Positions 8,304 to 17,064 of a stretch of DNA of 63,586 nt are shown here, one piece after another. The DNA lies in the NCBI GenBank assembly GCA_937927945.1, contig CALEYW010000074.1, forward strand, positions 1-63,586, written 5' to 3'. The stretch is from an uncultured candidate division WPS-2 bacterium (GTDB lineage Bacteria > Vulcanimicrobiota > Vulcanimicrobiia > Vulcanimicrobiales > Vulcanimicrobiaceae). The stretch's first letter is position 1; each line of letters begins with the position of its first letter. The notes under the pieces are model-generated. The model was not told where the DNA came from, made no database searches, and was given only the letters and a program-made list of their open reading frames with translations. The position numbers and the translations under genes are program-made.

Positions 8304-10522
8304 AGCACGGTCTGCCGCTGGGGATCGACCGCGTTTCGAGCGTCCAATTTCCAGGTCGCGATGGTTCGATCGCGGTGAACCTCGCGATCATGCCGCCCGG
8401 CGCGACGCTTCCGTCGTCGTTACTGTATGCGGCAGCGTATACCGTCACGCTCGACGATGCCGAGGGGACATCGCTGCGCGTCGTTTCTGTCGCCGCGGAC
8501 GCGAGCGAACCGTCGATCGAACTCGGGATCGTGCCGCCTGCGAAGGTCACGTCGGGCCGCTTCACGATCCGCGTGGACGGCCTGGTTCCCGGGCTCGATA
8601 CGGTCGAAGTCGTCTGGGGCGTCGACCACGCGGCGTTCGACCCCGGCGCGCCGGCCGCTCCGGCGGCCGGCGTTCCGCCGGCGCCGACGCTCGCGAACTA
8701 CCTCTATCGCGACTTTCACTCGTTCAAGCAGCTCATGCTCGACACGGTCCGGCGCGAACTGCCGCGCGCCCGAGAGACGCACGCTGCCGACGCCGGCATC
8801 GCCATTCTCGACGTCCTCGCGTACGCGGCGGACAATCTCGCCTATTTTCAGGACGCCGTCGCAACCGAAGCCTATCTCGACACCGCGCGCCGGCGCGTCT
8901 CGGTGCGGCGGCACGCGCGGTTGCTCGGCTACCGGCTGTACGAAGGCTGCACCCCGCGCGTCTGGATGCACGTGTGCCCGGACCGCGAGCTGACGATACC
9001 GTGCGGCCATGCCTTCAGCACGGCGGCGGACGCGCAGGCCGATCCGGTCACCTTCGAGTCGCTCTGCGAGCGGACGGTCGATCCGGCGCAATGTTCGATG
9101 ACGATGTGGGACTTCGGCGGCGCCGAGGTCGAACTGCCGGCCGGACGGACCACCGCCGTCGTCGACGGACCGCGCGGCGCCGCTTTGCGCGCCGGCGACG
9201 TCGTGGTCTTCGAGCAGCAATTCGACCCTCGCAGCGGCGCGGCCGCACCGCCCGGTCATCGGCAAGCCGTCCGGCTGCGCGCGCCCGGCGTCCGGTACGA
9301 CGATCACCCTAGCGGCGATCCCACGCGTTGCCTCACGCAGATCACGTGGTACGCCGACGATGCGTTGCGCGCATCGTACGCGCTTCGTCCCGACGCGCGC
9401 GGGGAGTCGCCCACTCGGGTGCTCGGCAACATGATTCCGGCCGATTTCGGCTCGACGTTCGACGATCCGGACTGGTACGAGATCGACGCGCGCAGGATCG
9501 TGCGCGCGTACGTTCCGGATTTGACGTTCGCCGTCCCCTACGCGCCGAGCAACACCGCGGTAGCGGCCGATGCGAAGGCGATTCGAGCCTACAACGCACT
9601 GCCGCAGATCACGGCGGTTTCGTTTCCGTTCGGACGCCGACGGGAGTGGGAGGCCCGCGAGGACCTCGTCGGCGCCGATCCGTTCGAGCGTGCGTTCGTC
9701 GTCGAGATCGAACGGAGCGGCGGCGTGCTGCTGCGCTTCGGCGACGGGCGCAGCGGAGCGCGTCCGCTGACCGCGTCGCGCTTCCGGTTATCGTACCGGC
9801 GCGGAAACGGCCTGGCGGGCCACGTCGGCCCCGACGCGATCCGCTTCGCGGAGCCGCTGGGCGACGACACGCCGGTCGTCGTGCGCAATCCGCTCGCGTC
9901 GTACGGCGGCGCCGAACGGCAGGATCCCGACGAAGCGCGGCGCGAGGCGCCGGAACTCGTGCGCAACCGCCGGCCTGAACGCTGCGTCACCGACGAGGAC
10001 TATGTGCGCCGGGCACGCGACGTCGACGGCGTCCGCGCCGCCGCCGTGCGCCGGCGTTGGGCCGGCAGCGGGACGACCGTCCAAGTCTTCGTCGACGGCG
10101 ACGGTCCCGCCGGCGACCTGCGCGCTCGCGTCGACGAAACGCTGCAAGCCGCGCGGATCATCGGAACGGACGTCACGGTGCGCCATCCGCGGCGGATCGG
10201 CGTCCTCGCCGCGCTCGAGGTACGATGCCGGGCCGGCGCGAGCCCGAGCGAGGTGCTGCGGCGCGTCACCGCGGCTGCGACCGCCGCGATCGAGGCCGAA
10301 CGGCTCACCCTCGGCTCGACGCTCTATGCCAGCTGGTTCATCGCCGCGGCGATGCGCACGCCGGACGTCACGGACGCTTCCTTGACGATCTTCCGCCGCG
10401 TCGGCGGACCGGACATGCGCGCCGAGGGGGCGATCGCGTTCGGGCCGACTGAGGTACCGCAAATCGTCGACGGCGACGGCCTCTCGACCGGCGGGCGGCC
10501 GCTGGTGACCCTGCGCGCATGA
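8300..10522 (+). CDS. Baseplate J-like wedge protein 1 (Pvc11/gp6-like)
   Basis: 740 residues from the ATG at 8300, which overlaps the gp25 stop by four bases. The middle has YLYRDFHSFKQLMLDTV and ILDVLAYAADNLAYFQDAVATEAYLDTA, the characteristic start of the eCIS baseplate assembly family. A LLRFGDGRSG strand lies near residue 476 and the gpJ-like C-terminal half contains RCVTDEDYVRRA and VTDASL. It would build the wedge ring around the hub. About 130 residues before the conserved core form an extra beta-rich N-terminal domain. Confidence 0.9.
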   Translation: MKHGLPLGIDRVSSVQFPGRDGSIAVNLAIMPPGATLPSSLLYAAAYTVTLDDAEGTSLRVVSVAADASEPSIELGIVPPAKVTSGRFTIRVDGLVPGLDTVEVVWGVDHAAFDPGAPAAPAAGVPPAPTLANYLYRDFHSFKQLMLDTVRRELPRARETHAADAGIAILDVLAYAADNLAYFQDAVATEAYLDTARRRVSVRRHARLLGYRLYEGCTPRVWMHVCPDRELTIPCGHAFSTAADAQADPVTFESLCERTVDPAQCSMTMWDFGGAEVELPAGRTTAVVDGPRGAALRAGDVVVFEQQFDPRSGAAAPPGHRQAVRLRAPGVRYDDHPSGDPTRCLTQITWYADDALRASYALRPDARGESPTRVLGNMIPADFGSTFDDPDWYEIDARRIVRAYVPDLTFAVPYAPSNTAVAADAKAIRAYNALPQITAVSFPFGRRREWEAREDLVGADPFERAFVVEIERSGGVLLRFGDGRSGARPLTASRFRLSYRRGNGLAGHVGPDAIRFAEPLGDDTPVVVRNPLASYGGAERQDPDEARREAPELVRNRRPERCVTDEDYVRRARDVDGVRAAAVRRRWAGSGTTVQVFVDGDGPAGDLRARVDETLQAARIIGTDVTVRHPRRIGVLAALEVRCRAGASPSEVLRRVTAAATAAIEAERLTLGSTLYASWFIAAAMRTPDVTDASLTIFRRVGGPDMRAEGAIAFGPTEVPQIVDGDGLSTGGRPLVTLRA

Positions 10523-13500
10523 GACACCGGCATCAGACCGCCACGGAGCTGCGCAACGCGATGCAGCTCGCGCTCGGCGCGCACACCGTGCGCGTCGGCG
10601 ACGGCCTGCGTGAGAATCCACTCGCGCTGATGGAGGAAGTCGGCCGGAACGGTCCGCTCGGCGCGCTCATCGACGCGTGGGCCGTGACGGGCGACGTGCT
10701 GACCTTCTATCAGGAACGGATCGGCGACGAGCGCGCACTCTCGACCGCGCGCGAGACGATCTCCGCGTACGCGATCGCGCGTTCCGTCGGTTACGAGCCA
10801 CGCCCCGCGATCGCGGCGCGCACCGATCTCGCGTTCAGCATCGCGACGTCCGCGCAAGCCGGCCTAGTCACGATTCCGGCCGGCACCGCGGTCGGCAACG
10901 TCCCGGCCGAAGGCGCGCTGCCGGCGATCTTCGAAACCGACGCCGACCTGCCGGCGCACGCGGCATGGAACGCCCTCGATGCGGCGATCGACGACGCGCC
11001 GGCGTCTACCCGCTTGGCGCCGTCGGCGACCCGCGTCGTACTGGCCGGCACGCAGCCGGCCGCGCCCGGCGATGCGATCGTGCTGCGCACCGGTACCGCC
11101 GGCGAGCCGATCGACTACGCGGCGATCGTGGCCGACGTGATCGTCGACGCACCGCGCGATCGCACCCTGATCCGCTGGCGCGCGCCGCTGCGGCCGCTCT
11201 CCGGTCCAGTTCTGCGCGGCGTGCTCATCCTCGACGTGCGCGTTCGGCCGTTCGGCGCGCTCGCACCACCGTTCGAGCTCGCCTCGGCGGCCGATCGCCG
11301 GCGCTACGCGCTCGGCGGCCTGCGCGTGTGGAACCATGCGACGTGGAGCGGCGCGAACGACGGCCTCGACGTGAGCCCGTTCGCGCTCGCCGCGTCGCGC
11401 GACGGCTGGTACGGAATCACGCCGGCCGCATTCGTGCGGCGTGCGCCCGGCGAAGCGTGGACGGCCGTCGCGCCGGCTCCGGGCCTCGCGCTGCAGAGCC
11501 TCGCCGCGGGTTCGAGCGGCCGCATCGCCGTCGGAACGACGACCGGCGACGTGCTCGTTTCGATCGACGACGGCCAGACGTGGCTGCGGATCGGCGGCGA
11601 ACCGTCGGCGCGCGGCGCGCGCCGCTTGCCGTCATTGCCCATTCGCGGCATCGCGCTCGACGAGAGCAGCGACGTCCCGCTCGTCTTCGTCGCGACCGAT
11701 CGCGGCGTCGCGAGCATTCCGCTCAACGGCGACGCGTGGTCGTGGCGCAACGACGGTTTCCCGGGTACGGATGCGAAAACCGGCTACGCCGCGTGCGCGG
11801 CGACGTCGATCGTCCTCGATCCGCCGACCGGTGCCCTGTTCGTGACGACGACGTATGGCGCGTACCGTAGCGGCACGAACCTGCGCTGGGAGCGGATCGA
11901 GGGTCTCGGCAACGTCGCACAGCTCGCCGCGCTCCCGCGAGGGCGGTTCGTGGCGGCGGGTCCGGGGGGAGTGTTCCTGTCCGATGACGGCGGCGCGACC
12001 TGGACCAAAGTGCTCGTCATCGACGCCACGCCCCGCGCACTGGCGGCCGCCGGCGAGACGATCGCCGTCGGCGTCGGCTGCGACGTCTTCTCCAGCAGCG
12101 ACGCGGGCGCGACGTGGTTTCGTCACGCCGGCGTGTCGCCCTCGCGAATCACCGCGGTCGCGGTCGACCCCGACGGGTGCATCGCGGCCGCCTCGCCGCT
12201 GATCGACAATCCGGCCCGCGAATGGCCCGGCCTCGACGGTCCGCTCCGCGGCACGACCCTGTGGCTCGATCGCGCGGTGACGCTCGGCGCCGGTGACGTG
12301 CTGGTGATCGGCAAGGACGGGGACGCCGTCGCGTGCGACGTGTACCACGTGCTCACGAGCGCCACGCGCATGCTCAGTGCGTACGGGACGGCGGGAATCG
12401 CCACCGTCGTCACGCTCGACGAAGCGCTGCACGGCGATGTCACCGCACGCGACGCGATCGTGCACCTCGGCGCGCGGTCGCGCGAGGCGGTACGCGTGCG
12501 GCGCGGGGCGCTCGCACCCCCGTCCGACACGATCCCGGTGCGGCGAGGCATCCCGCGTCTGGCGAGCGGCCGCACGGCGATCGTCGAAGGGCGGCCGCCC
12601 CAGGCGCTGCTGGGCGGGCTGGCCGGCCGTTCGCTGACGATCCGCTTCAGTGCGCCCGCGCCCCCCGCAATCGTCGAGCGATCGCCCCGCGCGTTCGCGC
12701 CGGACCTCGACGTCGACTCGGCGATCGCCGACGGCCCGCGCGGGGTGATCCTGGCGCGCTTCGACGGCGTGTGGCAGTGTGAAGACGTCCTCGCCGACGC
12801 GCAGGAATGGATCGCCCTCGCTCCGCCGCCGTTTCCGGTGACGAGCCTTGCATCGTTCGGCGGCCGTCTCTACGCCGGCGGAAGCGGCGACGGCGGTGTC
12901 ATCGTGTATGAGGACGATGCGTGGCGCTCGGCCGGTCTGCACGGTACGATCCGGCGCGTGCTCGCGTGGGAGGGCCCCTCCCCCGGACTCGCCGCGTGCC
13001 TCGAACGCGGCGCGCTCGAACTGCGCGCCGACGAGCACTGGGAACCGATGCCGGGACTCGACGCGGTCGAAGTCGCCGGGATCGCGGCCGATGGGACCCA
13101 AATCGTCGCGGCGACGAGCGCGGGCGTTTTCGCGGGATCGCCGGCGGCCCCGTGGACCCGCCTGCCCGGCCTCCCTCCGCGCGCCGTCGGCGCCGTCGCG
13201 CTCCATGCCGGGGTCGTCTACGCCGGGACCGCGGGCGGCGGCACGTGGCGGCTCGGACCGGCCGGTTGGGAACCCGCCGCGCCGAGCACCCGCTCCGGCG
13301 ACGTGCGCGCGCTGCTGCCGATCGGCGCCCGGAGCGCTTCGTTTGCGCCGAATCTGCTCGCGGCGGAGCACGGTCGCGGCATCACGCTCGACGGGGTGCC
13401 GCTCGACGCCGGCGTCGCGACCGCCGTCGCCGCGTTCGTCCCGCTGCGAGACGGCGACGCAACGGTCGTGCTCGCTTTCCGTGCGACGCCGGTCGCCGGT

Positions 13501-15132
13501 GAATCCGGCGGCGTGCCGATGCGAACGTGGCGCGGCGCCGTCGCCGACGACCCGTTGGAAATGGAATTGCTCGACGCGGGGATGCTGGCCGCCGGCTTGC
13601 GTGACCGGCTCGAAGCGTTGATCGGTGCCAAGCTCGAGGGCGCCGAGGTCATCGTCGAGGCGCAAGGACGTGCGTGGCGTCTCGACGGCGGCGACGTGCT
13701 GCCGGTCGTCCTGTTGCGGCGCGACGCGCGGCAGCGCATCGACGCCTTCGAAGTCGAACGCTTCGACGTTCGCGCGCGGCCGCTTCCGGCCGGCACCCAG
13801 AGCGACAATCCCGTCCTGCGGTGGGAATTGGCGCAGGGCCGCGCCGCGAGCGCGATCGTCGGCGCGCGCGAGGACGAGATGTGGTATCTGCCCGCGCGCA
13901 CCGCGGCACCGATCGGTGCGGAGAGCGCCCGGATCGCCGTTCACGACGCCGCGGCGGTGGTGTTGCGCGAGCCGTTGCGGCTGGCCTTCGATCCGCGCAC
14001 CGTGGCAGTGCTCGCCAACGTGATCGGCGCAACGCACGGCGCGACGATCCCGGCCGACGAAGCGATCGCGAGCGGCGACCCCTCGCAGCCTGCGCAGCGC
14101 GCGTCGCTGACCCGCAAGCCGCTGACGTACCTGATGCGCGCGGGCGCGGCGCGGCCGGAACCTGCAATGGACGTGTGGGTCCGCTCGGATCTCGACGGCG
14201 ATGCACTCGGAACGGTACGCGCGGGCGCGGCCCGCAGCGGCGTCGATCGGGGCCTGCGCTGGCGGTACGTGCGGCGCCTGACCGAGGCGGACCGCAGCGC
14301 GCGCACGTACACGGTGCGGCAGCAAGACGACGGTTCGACCACGCTGGTCTTCGGTGACGGGAAGCACGGCACGAGATTGCCGCGCGGCACCGACAACATC
14401 GTCGCGCGCTACCGGTTCGGCGCCGGACCGGACGGCAACGTCGCCGCGAATCGGCTCACCCTACTGCAGAAAGTGCTGGCGAACGTCGAGCGGGTCCGCA
14501 ATCCGCTCGCCGCAGCGGGCGGTGCCGCCGCCGACGATCTGGCCGGCCTGCGGCACGACGTGCCGCTCGGGATGATCGCCTTCGACCGCATCGTCTCGCG
14601 CCGCGATCTGGTCGACTTCGTGCGCGCGTGGCCGGGAGTCGCCAAGGTCGACGTGACGCGGCGTCTCGCCGCCGGCTCGTTCGTGGTGACCTACGCCGCC
14701 CGCGACGGCGAAAGCGTCGACGAGACCGCGCTGCTCGCCGCGCTGCGCGCGAATGGCGCCTTCGATTGGTCGATCGCGCTCGGCGCCTGCCGCCGGCGTA
14801 CGTTTCGCGTCGCGGCGACGCTCTATGTCGCGGCCGACGACGGCGCCGATCGGCGGCCGCTCGCGCGGCGCGCGCTGCTCGAGGCGTTCGCGTTCGATAG
14901 TCGCGCCCTCGGCGGCGACGTCACGACCGCCGCGGCGATCGACGTCCTGCAGCGGGTGCCGGGCGTCGGCGCAGTGCGCCTCGTCGCGCTCTACGAAACC
15001 GGTACCATCCCGCGCGACGCTGGGATCGTCGCGGGCCGGGAACGGCCGGGCGAACCGCCGACGCTGCTGACGATCGATCCCGAGGGAATCACGCTGACCC
15101 AGGAGCCGCCGGTGCGCGAGGTTCGCGCATGA
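10519..15132 (+). CDS. Baseplate J-like protein 2 with inserted beta-propellers
   Basis: 1537 residues, much longer than a plain baseplate-J protein. The N-terminus (residues about 1-260) has the family motifs LIDAWAVTGDVLTFYQERI and TARETISAYAIARSVGYEP; the C-terminus carries LVFGDGKHGTRLP near 1277 and a gp6-like end. Between them lie two blocks of BNR/sialidase-like propeller blades: one at about 275-560 with SIDDGQTW, SDDGGATW and SSDAGATW Asp-box motifs, and a weaker one at about 740-995 (VVYAGTAGGGTW, IVAATSAGVFAG). Propellers inside a baseplate wedge could display a carbohydrate- or protein-binding surface. It overlaps both neighbours by four bases. Confidence 0.85.
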   Translation: MRHRHQTATELRNAMQLALGAHTVRVGDGLRENPLALMEEVGRNGPLGALIDAWAVTGDVLTFYQERIGDERALSTARETISAYAIARSVGYEPRPAIAARTDLAFSIATSAQAGLVTIPAGTAVGNVPAEGALPAIFETDADLPAHAAWNALDAAIDDAPASTRLAPSATRVVLAGTQPAAPGDAIVLRTGTAGEPIDYAAIVADVIVDAPRDRTLIRWRAPLRPLSGPVLRGVLILDVRVRPFGALAPPFELASAADRRRYALGGLRVWNHATWSGANDGLDVSPFALAASRDGWYGITPAAFVRRAPGEAWTAVAPAPGLALQSLAAGSSGRIAVGTTTGDVLVSIDDGQTWLRIGGEPSARGARRLPSLPIRGIALDESSDVPLVFVATDRGVASIPLNGDAWSWRNDGFPGTDAKTGYAACAATSIVLDPPTGALFVTTTYGAYRSGTNLRWERIEGLGNVAQLAALPRGRFVAAGPGGVFLSDDGGATWTKVLVIDATPRALAAAGETIAVGVGCDVFSSSDAGATWFRHAGVSPSRITAVAVDPDGCIAAASPLIDNPAREWPGLDGPLRGTTLWLDRAVTLGAGDVLVIGKDGDAVACDVYHVLTSATRMLSAYGTAGIATVVTLDEALHGDVTARDAIVHLGARSREAVRVRRGALAPPSDTIPVRRGIPRLASGRTAIVEGRPPQALLGGLAGRSLTIRFSAPAPPAIVERSPRAFAPDLDVDSAIADGPRGVILARFDGVWQCEDVLADAQEWIALAPPPFPVTSLASFGGRLYAGGSGDGGVIVYEDDAWRSAGLHGTIRRVLAWEGPSPGLAACLERGALELRADEHWEPMPGLDAVEVAGIAADGTQIVAATSAGVFAGSPAAPWTRLPGLPPRAVGAVALHAGVVYAGTAGGGTWRLGPAGWEPAAPSTRSGDVRALLPIGARSASFAPNLLAAEHGRGITLDGVPLDAGVATAVAAFVPLRDGDATVVLAFRATPVAGESGGVPMRTWRGAVADDPLEMELLDAGMLAAGLRDRLEALIGAKLEGAEVIVEAQGRAWRLDGGDVLPVVLLRRDARQRIDAFEVERFDVRARPLPAGTQSDNPVLRWELAQGRAASAIVGAREDEMWYLPARTAAPIGAESARIAVHDAAAVVLREPLRLAFDPRTVAVLANVIGATHGATIPADEAIASGDPSQPAQRASLTRKPLTYLMRAGAARPEPAMDVWVRSDLDGDALGTVRAGAARSGVDRGLRWRYVRRLTEADRSARTYTVRQQDDGSTTLVFGDGKHGTRLPRGTDNIVARYRFGAGPDGNVAANRLTLLQKVLANVERVRNPLAAAGGAAADDLAGLRHDVPLGMIAFDRIVSRRDLVDFVRAWPGVAKVDVTRRLAAGSFVVTYAARDGESVDETALLAALRANGAFDWSIALGACRRRTFRVAATLYVAADDGADRRPLARRALLEAFAFDSRALGGDVTTAAAIDVLQRVPGVGAVRLVALYETGTIPRDAGIVAGRERPGEPPTLLTIDPEGITLTQEPPVREVRA

Positions 15133-17054
15133 ACGAGCGCAGGCGGCTGTACGACTTGCTGCCCAGCCTGTACCGGAGGCGCGATCGCGAGATCGCGATG
15201 CTGGGCGATCCCGGCGTCGCGCCGGCACTCGAGACGCTCTTCGCGATCATGCAGACGCAGTACGACGCGCTCGAGGACGACATCGGCGCGCTCTACGACG
15301 ACTGGTTCGTCGAAACGTGCGCGCTCGAAGCGCTGCCGCTGCTCGCAGAGCCGTTCGACCTGGCGGAAGTTGCGCAGCTCGCGAACCGCGGCGCCGACGC
15401 GCGTTCGCTGGTCGCCAACATCGTGCGCTACCGTCAAACGAAGGGGACGGCGGCGGCCTTCAGCGCGTTCGCCGGCGACGCGACCGGCTGGACCGTGCGG
15501 CTCCTCGACGGCGTGATCCAGCAGGCGACGAGCGCACGGGTCGACGGCGCGGGTACGCAGCGCCCGGGCTTCGTGCGAGTCACGCAAGGCGGCGCGCAAG
15601 CGGCGCCGCGCTCGCTCGACGTTCGCGACGCCCTGCACGGCGTGCGCTCGGCTCACCTCGAGGTCTGGCGCGCTCGATCGGTGCCGGTCGAACGGGCCCA
15701 AGCCTGGATCGATCCCACCGATCCGGCCGGCCGCCGCCGCGCCTTCAACCCGCTCGGCGACGAGGTCGTGCTGATGCGCCCGGTCGACGGCGCCGATTCC
15801 TCGGGAGCGCGCGCGACCGTGCCGCAGATGCGCCGTCACGCCCGCCAAATGCTCACCGCCGGCCGCGCGGCGGATCTCGCCTTTCACGTGTACCTGGACC
15901 GCGAGGGCCGCACTCCGCTCACGATCCAGATCGAAGACCTCGACCGCTGGGACGTGCAGCCGCCGCCGGCCGGCACGGTGATCGCCGATCCCGAATTGGG
16001 ACGGCTGCTGGCGCCCGACGGCCGGCCGCTGTTCGTCGACTATCTGCCGATCGCCCAAGACGGAATCGGCGGGACCCCGCCGTCCCGTCCGTGGGACGGC
16101 GCGTTCGACGCGACGTTCGTCGTCGGCTCGCCGCCGTCGGAGGCCCCGGCCGGATATCGCGGCGAGAGCGAACCGTACGAATTCGTGGCGACCTTCGAGG
16201 CGGCGCTGGCGAGCGCGGCGACGGTCGCAGGCGCGGTCCGCATCGTGCTGCCGGATTCCGATACCACTCGGCCGCTCGGGGCGGACTGGACCTTCGCGCC
16301 GGCGGCCGATGCCCGTTGTACGCTGACGATCGAGTCGGCTCCCGGCGAACGGCCGGCACTGATCGGAACGCTGCGTTTGGAACCGGCCGCGCGCTGCCTG
16401 ATCCACCTGCGCGGCCTGATACTGCGCGGCAGCGTGGTGACCGGGGAGCATGCGGAGCTGCACGTGACGCGCTCCACCCTGCGCCCGGCGGTGCCCGGCG
16501 CGGCGACGCTCGTCGCCTCGGCGGCGTCCCAGCGCGGCGGCGAGGTACACTTGGTCTCTACGATCGCGGGTGCCCTCGATCTCCAAGGCGGTCGCGACAT
16601 CACGATCGAGGACAGCATCGTCACCGATACGGCGCGCATCGCGTCCTCGCTGACCACGCGCCGCGCCACCTTCCTCTCGCCCGGCCGGGCCGACCCCGTC
16701 CGCGCCTACGATGTGATCGCGGAGGACACGCTCTTCGACGGCGGCGTGCAGGCCGGCGCCACCCACACCGGCTACGTGCGGTTCTGCCTCGTGCGCCCCG
16801 GCTCGGTGACGCCGGTCCGCTACGGCTGCGTGGAGACCGGGCGGCAGATCTTGGCCGGCGCGGCCTTCGGACGGCCCCGCTTCGCTCGCTTGCGTGCCGA
16901 TGCGCCGGACGCGGTCCGCCGCGGCGGTTCGGAAGGATGGGAGATCGGTGCGTTCGCACACTACGCGGAAGCGTGGCGCGCAGCGAACTTGCGGCGCGCG
17001 ATCGACGAGTTCTTACCGGACACGGTGTCGGCGCGTATCGAGTACCGGTCATAA
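15129..17054 (+). CDS. Tail protein I-like baseplate protein with beta-helix C-terminal half
   Basis: 641 residues. The N-terminal 200 residues resemble the P2 gpI/eCIS tail-protein family (LYDLLPSLYRRRD, LEDDIGALYDDWFVETC, VANIVRYRQTKGTAAAF). Residues about 410-570 are short repeated strands with small residues, like a parallel beta-helix (LIHLRGLILRGSVVTGEHAEL, ITIEDSIVTDTARI). The end, with WEIGAFAHYAEAWRAANLRRAIDEFLP, is a conserved block I recall from proteins at this place in other eCIS loci. It probably closes the baseplate and carries a fibre-like surface. Start ATG at 15129 overlaps the previous stop. Confidence 0.8.
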   Translation: MNERRRLYDLLPSLYRRRDREIAMLGDPGVAPALETLFAIMQTQYDALEDDIGALYDDWFVETCALEALPLLAEPFDLAEVAQLANRGADARSLVANIVRYRQTKGTAAAFSAFAGDATGWTVRLLDGVIQQATSARVDGAGTQRPGFVRVTQGGAQAAPRSLDVRDALHGVRSAHLEVWRARSVPVERAQAWIDPTDPAGRRRAFNPLGDEVVLMRPVDGADSSGARATVPQMRRHARQMLTAGRAADLAFHVYLDREGRTPLTIQIEDLDRWDVQPPPAGTVIADPELGRLLAPDGRPLFVDYLPIAQDGIGGTPPSRPWDGAFDATFVVGSPPSEAPAGYRGESEPYEFVATFEAALASAATVAGAVRIVLPDSDTTRPLGADWTFAPAADARCTLTIESAPGERPALIGTLRLEPAARCLIHLRGLILRGSVVTGEHAELHVTRSTLRPAVPGAATLVASAASQRGGEVHLVSTIAGALDLQGGRDITIEDSIVTDTARIASSLTTRRATFLSPGRADPVRAYDVIAEDTLFDGGVQAGATHTGYVRFCLVRPGSVTPVRYGCVETGRQILAGAAFGRPRFARLRADAPDAVRRGGSEGWEIGAFAHYAEAWRAANLRRAIDEFLPDTVSARIEYRS

Positions 17055-17064
17055 AAAGGGTGTA

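Noticed and set aside
11632..14367. A 911-residue open frame on the minus strand opposite the propeller-J gene, and many similar long antisense frames through the eCIS operon
   Set aside because: It lies fully opposite a recognised gene, is rich in Arg, Gly and His with no motif, and is the usual by-product of high GC content.
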